A stretch of DNA of 64,000 nucleotides from contig NZ_CP015163.1 in assembly GCF_003312875.1 (NCBI RefSeq), forward strand, positions 6,758,001 through 6,822,000, read 5' to 3'. This DNA comes from Amycolatopsis albispora (GTDB lineage Bacteria > Actinomycetota > Actinomycetes > Mycobacteriales > Pseudonocardiaceae). How positions within the stretch are numbered: position 1 is the first letter of the stretch; every line of letters begins with the position of its first letter. Position numbers and translations under genes: made by a program. The notes beneath the pieces are model-generated. The model ran no database searches. It was not told the DNA's origin and worked only from the letters and a program-made list of their open reading frames with translations. Below are positions 1 through 7,922 of the stretch, one piece after another.

Positions 1-775
1 TGACCACCGTGCCGATGGCCGCCACGCCCGCGCGCACCATCGCGTTGTAGTTGATCGCGAAGTCGTCGCGGCGCAGCTGCGTCTCGGCGTGGAAGGCGGC
101 CCGGACCCCACCCCACGGATCGGCCTCGCAGCCGCCGTAACGCAGGTCCAGCTCGACTTCGCGCTGCTGCCCGTGCAGCGTGAGCACCCCGTGCAGGGTC
201 CAGTTCACCGGCCCGTGCTGACGCAGCCCGGTGCTGGCGAACCCGATCACCGGGTACCGCTCCACGTCGAGGAAGTCCGCCGAGCGCAGGTGGTCGTCCC
301 GCATGGCGATGCCGGTGTCGATGGCGGCCGCCTTGATCTCGGCTTGCACCGACGACCGCTCGGCCGGCCTGGCCACGGTGATCCGCCCGGACAGCTCGGA
401 GAACCGCGCCTTGATGCTGGCGATGCCGAGGTGGCGGGCGGTGGCCACGACCGACGAGTGCGCCGGGTCGATCACCCACGGCCCGGCCGGCGGCAGCTCG
501 ACCGTCTCCGCGTCCGACTCGAGCATGATCTCGCCGAGCGAGCCGGAACCGTCCGCGCCGACCCGCGCGGTGCGGGCGACCGGGGCGAACCCGGCCGCCG
601 TCAGCACCGCGGTGTAGACGCCGGGGGCCAGCGGCGGGGTGGCCACCACGCCCAGCTCGTCGGCCTCCACCCTGGCCACCTGCTTGCCGGTCAGGTCGGT
701 CACGGTCAGCACGGCGTGCGCCACGGCCCAGCCTTCGGCGCCGCTGACCTGCGCGCGCAGTCCCGCTGTGCTCAT
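1..775 (-). CDS. YceI-like protein with N-terminal beta-sandwich domain (C-terminus cut off)
   Basis: The reading frame begins with ATG at 775 and runs off the left end, so about 258 residues are visible. Residues ~1-90 resemble a carboxypeptidase-regulatory-like beta-sandwich (LAPGVYTAVLTAAGFAPV). From ~98 the sequence matches the YceI lipocalin-like family: a start like VIDPAHSSVVATARHL and a later RRDDFAINYN motif. YceI proteins are barrels that bind isoprenoid-type lipids. No signal peptide is seen, so a cytoplasmic location is inferred. The ATG overlaps the stop of the upstream exporter gene (ATGA), so the two are probably translationally coupled. The shared extra domain with that exporter is unusual. 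Family assignment is fairly sure; ligand unknown. Confidence 0.85.
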   Translation of the reverse strand, partial: MSTAGLRAQVSGAEGWAVAHAVLTVTDLTGKQVARVEADELGVVATPPLAPGVYTAVLTAAGFAPVARTARVGADGSGSLGEIMLESDAETVELPPAGPWVIDPAHSSVVATARHLGIASIKARFSELSGRITVARPAERSSVQAEIKAAAIDTGIAMRDDHLRSADFLDVERYPVIGFASTGLRQHGPVNWTLHGVLTLHGQQREVELDLRYGGCEADPWGGVRAAFHAETQLRRDDFAINYNAMVRAGVAAIGTVV

Positions 776-3369
776 GCCCGTCCGTTCGTCAGCTCGTCGA
801 TCACCTGGTCGTAGCCGAGCCGGACGTCGTGGGTGGAATCACCGCCGCCCGCCAGCTCGACCCGGCTGGTGGCCGGAGGGTACCCGCTGGCCACCACCGT
901 GTACGCCCCTTCGGGAAGATCACTGATCACGTAGTTGCCCGAGTCGTTGGTGCGCGACACCGCGGCGACGCGGCCCTCGTCGTCGAGCACGGTGATCCGC
1001 GCGTCCGGCACCGGCTGGTTCGCCTCGTTCAGCGCGGTACCGGAGAGCACCACCGCCCCGCTGAGCCTGACGTCGTGCCGCAGCACCCCGCAGTCCGGCA
1101 CGGCCAGCGTGACCGCGAGCGGGCGCAGGTGCTCACCGCTGGCGACCAGCGTGTAGTTGCCGGCGCCGATGCCGTGGAAGGCGTAGCGGCCCTCTTCGTC
1201 GGTGGACGAAGCCCCGGCGACCTCACCGCGTTCGTCGGTCAGTGTCACGGTCACGCCGCGCAGCGGCTCACCGGACCGCTCGGCGGTGACCACGCCGCTG
1301 ACCTCGCCCGAACCGGCGAGCGTGAGGTCCAGCTTCGCCGGGCCGTCACCGACGACCACGCTCGACGCCTGCGGCTCGTGCCCGGCGGCCGAAACGATCA
1401 GCACGTAGGTGCCCGAGCCGGGGGTGGCGATGGAGTACTCGCCGTCGCCACCGCCGGTGGCCCGCGAAACCTGGCGGCCGCTCTGGTCGATCAGGGTCAG
1501 CGCGGCCCGGACCACCGGGCTGCCGTCCTGCCGCCGGACGTAACCGGTGATCGGCTGCCCGGTGTCGAGCCTGCCGCTGACCACGGAGTTGGCCGGGTTG
1601 CTGATCGGCTGCGTCATGGCCTGCATTCTGGCGTGCCCGTTCTCCTCCGGCCGGGCGTGCGCGCCCACCAGCTCGGGCTCGCGCAGCGCCTGGTCGACCT
1701 CGTCCCAGGTGTCGGCCTTGGCCGAGACCGCGGTGGCCTGCTTCTCCGGCTCGTCGTCCACCAGCGCCTCGCCGCCTTCGAGCACCGAAGCCGCCGCCGA
1801 CGGCGCGCCACCGGCCAGCGGGATCTCCCGCATGAACAGCAGCACCACGAAGGCCACCAGCGTCACGCCCGCCGCGCACCAGAACACCGTGGTGATCGAC
1901 TCGGTGAACCCGGTCAGCACCGGGATCTTCAGCGCCTCCGGCAGATTCGCGATGCCCGAGGTGTCGGCCTGGAAGTTGCCCAACTGCGCACCCGCTTCCG
2001 GCGGCAGCGCGCCGCCGAAGGCCTTCGCGATGTTGTCGGCCAGGGTGTTGAACAGGATGGTCAGGAACACCGCGACACCCGCGGTACCACCGATCTGGCG
2101 GAAGAAGGTCGCGGTCGCGGTCGACACGCCCATGTCGCTGCGCGGCCCGGCGTTCTGCACCGCGATCACCAGGGTCTGCATGCAGCTACCGAGGCCGAGG
2201 CCGATGATGCCCGCGGCCACCAGCGGGTGCCACAGCGCGCTGTCGTACTCGACCTGCGCGAAGAACACCGAGCCCGCGGTGATGATCAGCGTGCCGAGCA
2301 CCGGGAAGATCTTGTACCGGCCGGTGCGGCTGGTGATCTGCCCGGAGATCACCGACGCGGCCATGATGCCGACCATCAGCGGCAGCATCAGCAGCCCGGA
2401 CTCGGTCGGCGAGTAGCCCTGCACCACCTGCATGTACTGCGGGATCATCATGATCGCGCCGAACATGCCGATGCCGACGATGAAGCTGCCCGCGATGGCC
2501 ACGGTGAAGGTGCCGTTGCGGAACAACCGCAGCGGGATCAGCGCCTCGTCCTTCATCAGCCGTTCCACGAACAGGAACAGCACGATGCCGACGCCGCCGA
2601 TGACGTAGCAGGCGATCGCCTCGGCCGAGCCCCAGCCCCACTTGTTGCCCTGCTCGGCGATGATCAGCAGCGGCACCACGGCCACCACCAGCGCCATCCC
2701 GCCCCACCAGTCGATGCGGTGGTCGTGGCGCTCGTGCGGCACGTTGAGCACCTTGGCCACCACGGCGAAGGCGATCAGGCCGATCGGCACGTTGATCAGG
2801 AACACCCAGCGCCAGCCGGTGAGGCCGGCGATCGAGTCGATGTCGGCGAAGAAGCCGCCGAGCACCGGGCCGAGCACCGTGGACACGCCGAACACGGCCA
2901 GGAAGAAGCCCTGGTAGCGGGCGCGTTCCCGGGGCGGCACGATGTCGCCGATGATGGTCATCGCCAGCGACATCAGGCCGCCGGCGCCCAGGCCCTGCAC
3001 CGCGCGGAAGGCGGCGAGCTGGTACATCGAGTCGGCGAAGGTGGCCGCCACCGAGCCGATCACGAAGATCGAGATCGCGGCCAGGTAGAACGGCCGCCGC
3101 CCGTAGATGTCGGACAGCTTGCCGTAGATCGGCGTGACGATCGTCGAGGTGATCAGGTAGGCGGTGGTGATCCACGCCTGGAGGTCGAAGCCGTGCAGGT
3201 CGTTGGCGATCCGCACGATCGAGGTGCCGACGATGGTCTGGTCCAGCGCGGCCAGGAACATGCCGGACATCAGGCCGATCAGGATGGTGACGATCTGCCG
3301 GTGCGACAGGCGTTCCGGTTCCTTCGCGGCGTGCTGTGGTGGTTGCACCGGGTTCGCGGCGCGGGTCAT
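772..3369 (-). CDS. DHA2-family MFS exporter with three C-terminal beta-sandwich repeats
   Basis: The protein has 865 residues. Residues ~25-515 form a 14-helix EmrB/QacA-type drug:H+ antiporter (LDQTIVGTSIVRIANDL near the start, GKLSDIYGRRP in loop 2-3, GPVLGGFF motif C). After an acidic linker, residues ~600-855 hold three ~80-residue carboxypeptidase-regulatory-like repeats (GYVR..GSPV, GVVTA..GEPLRG, GTALNEANQPV). A typical DHA2 exporter ends near 500 residues, so the tail is an added module; with both termini of a 14-helix protein in the cytoplasm, the tail should be cytosolic (inference). The start ATG overlaps the marR stop (ATGA) and the stop overlaps the yceI-like start. The substrate is not predictable, but a lipophilic compound fits the YceI partner. 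Confidence 0.92.
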   Translation of the reverse strand: MTRAANPVQPPQHAAKEPERLSHRQIVTILIGLMSGMFLAALDQTIVGTSIVRIANDLHGFDLQAWITTAYLITSTIVTPIYGKLSDIYGRRPFYLAAISIFVIGSVAATFADSMYQLAAFRAVQGLGAGGLMSLAMTIIGDIVPPRERARYQGFFLAVFGVSTVLGPVLGGFFADIDSIAGLTGWRWVFLINVPIGLIAFAVVAKVLNVPHERHDHRIDWWGGMALVVAVVPLLIIAEQGNKWGWGSAEAIACYVIGGVGIVLFLFVERLMKDEALIPLRLFRNGTFTVAIAGSFIVGIGMFGAIMMIPQYMQVVQGYSPTESGLLMLPLMVGIMAASVISGQITSRTGRYKIFPVLGTLIITAGSVFFAQVEYDSALWHPLVAAGIIGLGLGSCMQTLVIAVQNAGPRSDMGVSTATATFFRQIGGTAGVAVFLTILFNTLADNIAKAFGGALPPEAGAQLGNFQADTSGIANLPEALKIPVLTGFTESITTVFWCAAGVTLVAFVVLLFMREIPLAGGAPSAAASVLEGGEALVDDEPEKQATAVSAKADTWDEVDQALREPELVGAHARPEENGHARMQAMTQPISNPANSVVSGRLDTGQPITGYVRRQDGSPVVRAALTLIDQSGRQVSRATGGGDGEYSIATPGSGTYVLIVSAAGHEPQASSVVVGDGPAKLDLTLAGSGEVSGVVTAERSGEPLRGVTVTLTDERGEVAGASSTDEEGRYAFHGIGAGNYTLVASGEHLRPLAVTLAVPDCGVLRHDVRLSGAVVLSGTALNEANQPVPDARITVLDDEGRVAAVSRTNDSGNYVISDLPEGAYTVVASGYPPATSRVELAGGGDSTHDVRLGYDQVIDELTNGRA

Positions 3370-3902
3370 CTGGTGCCCCCCTTGGGCTGTGCGTTCTCTT
3401 CGGCCTGCTGCTGCTGGACCTGCTGCTGCTGGCGCTCGATCCCGACGTTGAGCCGGTCGAGCAGGCGCATCAGCGTGTGCCGGTCCTCCTCCGGCCAGTC
3501 CGCGAGCAGCTCGGCGATCCACTGGTTGCGTGATTTGCGGTTCTCCTCGAAGACCCGCAGGCCCTCGGCGGTCGGGGCGAGCAGGCAGGCCCGGCCGTCC
3601 TCGGGATCGGCGGTGCGTTCCACCAGGCCGTGCTGCACCAGCGAACTGCTCTGCCTGCTGATCGTGGAGATCTCCGAGTGGAGCGATTCGGCGAGCTTGC
3701 TGGTGCGCTGCGGGCCCTCGTGGATGAGGGTGAACAGGATCGCGTAGGCGGCCCGTTCGATGCCGTCCGGTCCCTGCTTGGCGACCTGCGCCTTGGCGCG
3801 GTTGACCAGCCGCATGAACCGGACGAGCTGGAAGCCCAGCTGGTCGGCCACGTCGAGGTCGGCTTCGCTGGCCGCGGGCGGGTCGCCGTGAAGAGGTGCC
3901 AT
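3366..3902 (-). CDS. MarR-family transcriptional regulator
   Basis: This 178-residue winged-helix regulator shows the MarR core: ILFTLIHEGPQRTSKLAE, recognition region SEISTISRQSSSLVQHGLVER, wing sequence DPEDGRACLLAPTAEG. The C-terminus is Gln-rich (QQQQVQQQQ). It is the first gene of the operon with the downstream exporter and YceI-like gene, joined by an ATGA overlap, so it most likely represses them and responds to an exported compound. A TTG 51 bases upstream (3953) is in frame but lies inside a 12-bp palindrome that looks like the operator, so ATG at 3902 was chosen. No strong ribosome site precedes it. Confidence 0.88.
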   Translation of the reverse strand: MAPLHGDPPAASEADLDVADQLGFQLVRFMRLVNRAKAQVAKQGPDGIERAAYAILFTLIHEGPQRTSKLAESLHSEISTISRQSSSLVQHGLVERTADPEDGRACLLAPTAEGLRVFEENRKSRNQWIAELLADWPEEDRHTLMRLLDRLNVGIERQQQQVQQQQAEENAQPKGGTR

Positions 3903-3949
3903 GAGCGGGTCTTTCGTGGGGAATGTCGGCTTTGACTTGTTTGAGCTCT

Positions 3950-3961
3950 GCAACTAGTTGC
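3950..3961. promoter_or_regulatory. Palindromic operator candidate upstream of marR
   Basis: GCAACTAGTTGC is a perfect 12-bp palindrome 48 bases upstream of the marR start. It is followed by a second, interrupted dyad TTGCctgtaGCAA (3958-3970) that shares its right end. TTGC/GCAA half sites of this kind are typical of MarR-family autoregulatory operators. Assignment to this regulator is inferred from position. Confidence 0.55.
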
Positions 3962-4068
3962 CTGTAGCAAGAATGTGCCCGTGGCAGGGGTGCGCGCAAC
4001 CTGATTTCCCTGGTTGTGGCTGAGCACACCCTCGATCGGGTGGCGGAAGCCCAGAAACCTCAGAAAGC

Positions 4069-4593
4069 TCAGAGCCCGAGGCGGCGGAGGACTTCGTCCA
4101 GCTGGCCGGCCAGCGTGGCGGTCTCCTCGCCCATGGTGGCGCGCAGGTAGAGGCCGTCACCGAGGGTGCCGACCATCTCGGCGGTCAGCGGGTCGGCGAT
4201 GTGCTCGGCCAGCAGGTCGCGCCACAGCTGCGAGCAGTCGCGGATCACCTCGACCACGCGGTCGTCTGAGCCGACCTGGCGCAGCGCGGCCATCGACGCC
4301 CGGTGCGCCGGCTTGTCCATCGAGGCGTCGGTCACCGACGAGCTGAGGTAGTAGCGGATCGGGCCCTCTGGCGCGGTCCTGGCGTATTCGACGTCGGCGA
4401 GGCTGAGTCGCCATACGCGGTCCAGCAGGCCCTCGAGCAGGGCTTCCTTCGAACCGAAGTGGTAGAGCAGGCCGCCCTTGGAGACCTTCGCCTTCGCGGC
4501 GACGGCGTCCAGGGTGACCGAGCCGGGTCCGTGCTCGATGAGGATGTCGACGTAGGCGTCGAGCACGATTTCGCGGGCGGAGGGCCGGGGCAC
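4069..4593 (-). CDS. TetR-family transcriptional regulator
   Basis: The 174-residue protein has a TetR N-terminal helix-turn-helix (SVTLDAVAAKAKVSKGGLLYHFGSKEAL, residues ~25-50) and a variable helical ligand domain. GTG at 4593 was chosen because further upstream sequence contains the operators; translating there would give an atypical low-complexity extension. It is divergent from the DHA2 exporter at 4679, with two operator-like repeats between them, so it is very probably the local repressor of that exporter and of itself. The ligand is unknown. Confidence 0.88.
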   Translation of the reverse strand: MPRPSAREIVLDAYVDILIEHGPGSVTLDAVAAKAKVSKGGLLYHFGSKEALLEGLLDRVWRLSLADVEYARTAPEGPIRYYLSSSVTDASMDKPAHRASMAALRQVGSDDRVVEVIRDCSQLWRDLLAEHIADPLTAEMVGTLGDGLYLRATMGEETATLAGQLDEVLRRLGL

Positions 4594-4603
4594 GAGTTGA
4601 CTA

Positions 4604-4661
4604 TACCGTCTGGACGGTTTACTTTCGAATCGGGCGGTTACTGTACCGTCTGGACTGTTTA
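4604..4661. promoter_or_regulatory. Paired TetR operators between divergent tetR and MFS genes
   Basis: An 18-bp near-palindrome TACCGTCTGGACGGTTTA (4604-4621) is repeated 40 bp away as TACCGTCTGGACTGTTTA (4644-4661), with one mismatch. The 40-bp centre spacing puts the two sites on nearly the same face of the helix. The right copy ends 17 bases before the exporter start and the left copy lies 10 bases upstream of the tetR start, so binding would block both promoters. Confidence 0.75.
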
Positions 4662-4678
4662 GTAACAGGGGAGAGATC

Positions 4679-6151
4679 GTGGTCAAGGCAGGGGGCCGCC
4701 AGTGGGCGGCGCTGGCTGTGCTGGTGCTGCCGGTATTGCTGATCAGCGTGGACATGACCGTGCTCGGGTTCGCGCTGCCCTATCTCAGCGAGGACCTGGC
4801 ACCGACCGGCACCGAGCAGCTGTGGATCGTGGACATCTACTCGTTCATGCTGGCCGGGCTGCTGGTGCTGATGGGCACGCTCGGCGACCGGATCGGGCGG
4901 CGGAAACTGCTGCTCGCCGGCGCGGTCGCGTTCGGGGTGGCGTCGGTGCTCGCGGCCTTCGCGACCACCCCGTGGCTGCTCATCGCCGCCCGCGCGCTGC
5001 TCGGCATCGGCGGCGCGACGCTGATGCCGTCGACGTTGTCGCTGATCCGCGGCATCTTCACCGACCCGGCGCAGCGCCGGACGGCCATCGCGGTGTGGGG
5101 CGCCGGCTTCTCCGGCGGCATGGCGCTGGGCCCGGTGCTCGGCGGCTGGCTGCTGGAGCACTTCTGGTGGGGCTCGGTGTTCCTGATCAACGTGCCGGTG
5201 ATGCTGGTGCTGCTGGTCGCCGGTCCGCTGCTGCTGCCGGAAGCCCGTGACCCGAAGCCGGGCCGCTTCGACCCGCTGTCCGCCGTGCTGTCACTGGCCA
5301 CGATGCTGCCGATCGTCTACGGCATCAAGCTGTTCGCCGAGCACGGGTTCGGGGTGAAGGCCGTGGTCAGCGTGCTGGCCGGGGCCGGGATCGGCGTGGT
5401 GTTCGTCCGGCGCCAGCAGGTGCTGGCCGACCCGATGCTCGACCTCGCGTTGTTCCGCAACCGCTCGTTCAGCACCTCGGTGGTGACCAACCTGCTCGGC
5501 GTGTTCTCGCTGACCGGGCTGCTCTTCCTGGTGCCGCAGTACCTGCAGCTGGTGCTCGGGCTGCGGCCGATGGTCGCCGCGCTGTGGCTGCTGCCGACGA
5601 CGGTGGCGGGCGTGGCCGGGGCGCTGCTCGCCGCGCGCCTGGCCCGGCGGATCCCGGTGGCCACCCTGATCGGCGTCGGGTTGCTGATCGCGGCCGGCGG
5701 GTTCGCGTTCCTGCTCGGCCTCGGCGCCGACTCCGGACTGGCCGCGCTGGTCGCCGGGTTCGTGCTGGTCAGCCTGGGCATCGCGCTGTCGGAAACGCTG
5801 ACGAACGACCTGATCATCACGGCCGCGCCGCCGGAGCGCGCGGGTGCCGCGTCGGCGATTTCGGAGACCGGCTTCGAACTCGGCGGTGCGCTGGGCACCG
5901 CGGTGATCGGCAGCGTGGCGACCGCCGTGTACCGGGCGGGTGTGCCGGAGAGCGCGGGCGAAGCGGCCCGCGAGACGCTCGGCGGGGCCGCGGCGACGGT
6001 CAGCGGGGACCTCCTGCACACCGCTCGCGAGGCCTTCGTGAACGGGCTGCACGTGACGGCCGTGCTGGGCACGGTGCTGCTCGCCTACACGGGCGTGCAG
6101 GCCATGCTCCTGCTGCGCCGCCGTCGCGAACCCGCGGAGGTGGCTGGCTGA
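4679..6151 (+). CDS. DHA2-family MFS drug exporter
   Basis: A 490-residue, 14-helix MFS exporter of the EmrB/QacA/LfrA type. It carries VDMTVLGFALPYLSEDL in helix 1, GDRIGRRKLL in loop 2-3 and GMALGPVLGGWLL (motif C of antiporters) in helix 5. GTG at 4679 follows an AGGGGAGAG ribosome site. It is divergent from a TetR gene and preceded by two operator copies, the standard arrangement for an inducible efflux pump. The length is normal for the family, without the C-terminal tail seen in the exporter at 772-3369. The substrate is not predictable. Confidence 0.93.
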   Translation: MVKAGGRQWAALAVLVLPVLLISVDMTVLGFALPYLSEDLAPTGTEQLWIVDIYSFMLAGLLVLMGTLGDRIGRRKLLLAGAVAFGVASVLAAFATTPWLLIAARALLGIGGATLMPSTLSLIRGIFTDPAQRRTAIAVWGAGFSGGMALGPVLGGWLLEHFWWGSVFLINVPVMLVLLVAGPLLLPEARDPKPGRFDPLSAVLSLATMLPIVYGIKLFAEHGFGVKAVVSVLAGAGIGVVFVRRQQVLADPMLDLALFRNRSFSTSVVTNLLGVFSLTGLLFLVPQYLQLVLGLRPMVAALWLLPTTVAGVAGALLAARLARRIPVATLIGVGLLIAAGGFAFLLGLGADSGLAALVAGFVLVSLGIALSETLTNDLIITAAPPERAGAASAISETGFELGGALGTAVIGSVATAVYRAGVPESAGEAARETLGGAAATVSGDLLHTAREAFVNGLHVTAVLGTVLLAYTGVQAMLLLRRRREPAEVAG

Positions 6152-6154
6152 GCC

Positions 6155-6173
6155 ACCCCCGCGGGGCGGGGGT
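6155..6173. terminator. Bidirectional hairpin between convergent genes
   Basis: ACCCCCGC-GGG-GCGGGGGT forms a perfect 8-bp stem with a 3-base loop. It begins 3 bases after the MFS stop and abuts the stop of the convergent minus-strand gene. There is no T tract, which is common for actinobacterial terminators. Confidence 0.6.
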
Positions 6174-6655
6174 CAGAGCACGACGGTCGGGGTGACCACG
6201 GTGCGCCGGGAGGTCTCGGTGCCGACGTAGACCACGATCTGCGTGGTGCCGCGCGGTACGTCGTCCAGCACGAACCGGCCGCCTTCGTCGGCGGTGGTGG
6301 AGGTGGTGCCGTGCTCGGCGACGCGCACCTCCACCCCGTGCTCGCCGGCCGGCACCAGCCAGCCGTCGATCCGGTGGTGCTTCCCGATCTTGGTCAGGTT
6401 GATCATCACGGTCAGGTCGCTGACGGTGAAGGTGATGGTGCCCTCGTCGCTGCCGCCGCGGACGCCTTCCAGCGCGTTCGCGTGCACCCAGCGGGCCACC
6501 TCGACGTCCAGGCTCTCCAGTGCGATGGCGAACTGCACCCGCTCGACCAGGTCGCCCGGCGGCGGGTCGAGCTGGTCCATCAGCCGGTCCAGATCAGCGA
6601 GCAGCGCCTCGTCCTCGGGATTCGCGCTCCCCCCGAATTCCTCGATTCCGTTCAT
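6173..6655 (-). CDS. Small beta-sandwich protein coupled to an ECF sigma factor
   Basis: A 160-residue protein of unknown function. Residues ~1-60 are acidic and helical (LLADLDRLMDQLDPPPGDLVERVQFAIALESLDVEVARW). Residues ~60-160 are beta-rich; the end (GGRFVLDDVPRGTTQIVVYVG) resembles a carboxypeptidase-regulatory-like domain. The start ATG overlaps the sigma-factor stop (ATGA). Sigma gene plus a small protein of this shape often precedes a CHAT-protease-like gene in actinomycetes (recollection of genome neighbourhoods); no such gene follows here. A role as regulator or partner of the sigma factor is inference. Confidence 0.75.
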   Translation of the reverse strand: MNGIEEFGGSANPEDEALLADLDRLMDQLDPPPGDLVERVQFAIALESLDVEVARWVHANALEGVRGGSDEGTITFTVSDLTVMINLTKIGKHHRIDGWLVPAGEHGVEVRVAEHGTTSTTADEGGRFVLDDVPRGTTQIVVYVGTETSRRTVVTPTVVL

Positions 6656-7257
6656 TGGCTGCCCCCTTCGGCCTCGAACAATGTGCGCAACCGTGTCAGG
6701 CAGCGTCGCCTGGTCGGTCCGATGCTGCCACGCGGTATCCGCAGTGCTTCGGCTACCGAGTGGTATTCGGCGCGGCCCGCCAGGACGGTCAGCCGGAGGA
6801 GGTCCTGGCAGTTCTGCGGCAGGTTGAGGAACGCCCGCCACATCCGGTTGTCCCGGTCGGTGCGCACGGCCTCGGCCTCCGGTGCCGGTTGGGTGCTCTC
6901 CACCCGCTCGGCCATCTCCTCGGTCAGTGGGACGGGCGGCGTCTTGCGGCCGTACGGCCGCTGCGCCTCCCGCCGCGCGGTGGTGATCAGCCAGCCCGCC
7001 AGCGCCCGCGGTTCGTGCAGCTGGTCGAGGTGGCTGAACAGGGCCAGCCACACCGTCTGGACCACGTCCTCGGCGGTGTGCCGGTCCAGGCCGTTGGCCC
7101 TGGCCACGTGCCAGACCAACGGGGTGAGTTCGGCGACGAGCCGATCCATGGCCACCCGGTCACCGGCCCTCGCGGCCCGCATGCAGGCCGCGTACAGGTC
7201 GTTGCCCTGGAGGCCTTCCCACGGTGGATCCGCCTCCGCGGTTCGCACTTCGGTCAC
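6652..7257 (-). CDS. ECF-type RNA polymerase sigma factor
   Basis: A 201-residue sigma-70-family protein. Region 2 is seen at ~45-100 (GLDRHTAEDVVQTVWLALFSHLDQL, RALAGWLITTARREA) and region 4 at ~145-195 (LPQNCQDLLRLTVLAGRAEYHSVAEALRI, RGSIGPTRRRCLTRLR). GTG at 7257 lies behind a GGGGGG stretch. The downstream gene is coupled through an ATGA overlap. No anti-sigma gene of the usual membrane type is adjacent, so the small beta-sandwich protein may serve that role (inference). Confidence 0.9.
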   Translation of the reverse strand: MTEVRTAEADPPWEGLQGNDLYAACMRAARAGDRVAMDRLVAELTPLVWHVARANGLDRHTAEDVVQTVWLALFSHLDQLHEPRALAGWLITTARREAQRPYGRKTPPVPLTEEMAERVESTQPAPEAEAVRTDRDNRMWRAFLNLPQNCQDLLRLTVLAGRAEYHSVAEALRIPRGSIGPTRRRCLTRLRTLFEAEGGSQ

Positions 7258-7922
7258 TGCATCGACCCCCCAACGGGTGTCCGCTGCTCCTCAAGTTGGC
7301 GCTCGCAGTATCGCGGGACCATCGGGACTAGAGAGCACTTGGGCTAGCACTGGATACATTTGTCACTTACTTGGCGTAGTAGGAGCTTAGACAGCGTAGT
7401 TCTCGGACACGGAAAAGAGCACACCTCGCGGTGTGCTCAGCCACTCCGGTCAGCCGGAGTGGGTGCCGGCCGGCGCGTGACGGCGGTCTGGTCGACCACC
7501 TCCGGCGCCGGCCGGCGAACCCCACCCATCCCAGGCGGCCCCGCCCCCGCGGCCGCCTGCCCCCTTCCCGGGTGGCCCTGTTCCCCCGTGCGCTGCTCGC
7601 CGTCCCCGATCCCGGCCGGGCCGATGACCCCCTTCGGGCCGTTTCCGGCCACACCGGCCCCGGTTGCCGGGACTCCCCGCTCCGTGCGAGCACTGCACCT
7701 CCTCCTCAGGGCTATCGGGTTTCCAGGGCCGGAGCCCTCCGGCGGCCCCCTCGGCTGTCGGAGGAGTCCCGGACCCTGGTCGGCGATCACCGGGCACCGG
7801 GCGTCCCCGGCGGTGAGGTGATCGTTGCCCCATATGACGCAGCAGCCGGGTGCGCAGATACATTCCGCCGCCAGATTTTCCGGCGACTTCTTCCATTGGG
7901 GGGAAGCGCATACCGTGGGGTG
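7258..7922. other. 665-bp gene-free, C-rich and hairpin-dense region
   Basis: No open frame here has a convincing protein. The plus strand is strongly C-biased from ~7463 to 7760. It holds several perfect stems: 7417-7438, 7441-7462, AGGCGGCC/GGCCGCCT around a C-rich loop (7533-7558), and alternative stems at 7725-7745. The dense pairing suggests a structured RNA or leader, but no known family (RNase P, tmRNA, SRP, common riboswitches) was recognised from its conserved motifs. A promoter for the sigma gene must lie near 7260-7400. Confidence 0.5.
7417..7438 (-). terminator. Intrinsic terminator reading leftward
   Basis: GAGCACACC-TCGC-GGTGTGCTC is a perfect 9-bp stem with a 4-base loop. Read on the minus strand it is followed by TTTTCC, the classical form of an intrinsic terminator. 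That implies a transcript coming from the right on the minus strand, where no gene is evident. A second 9-bp stem, CCACTCCGG-TCAG-CCGGAGTGG (7441-7462), sits directly beside it. Confidence 0.6.

Noticed and set aside
829..3747. A very long plus-strand open frame (972 codons) opposite the exporter and marR genes
   Set aside because: It is the high-GC antisense shadow of well-recognised minus-strand genes; its product is His/Arg/Gly-rich and matches nothing.
3903..3953. Longer MarR protein starting at TTG 3953
   Set aside because: The start would lie within the palindromic operator and the extra residues have no MarR similarity.
7367..7693. A 108-codon minus-strand frame with an excellent GGAGGAGG ribosome-site-like sequence
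   Set aside because: The frame reads straight through an intrinsic terminator (7417-7438) and the product is Arg/Gly-rich without recognisable features.
7417..7760. Known structured RNAs (RNase P RNA, tmRNA, SRP RNA, 6C RNA, common riboswitches) in the hairpin-dense gap
   Set aside because: The universally conserved motifs of these RNAs were looked for on both strands and not found; a C-rich loop alone is not enough for 6C.
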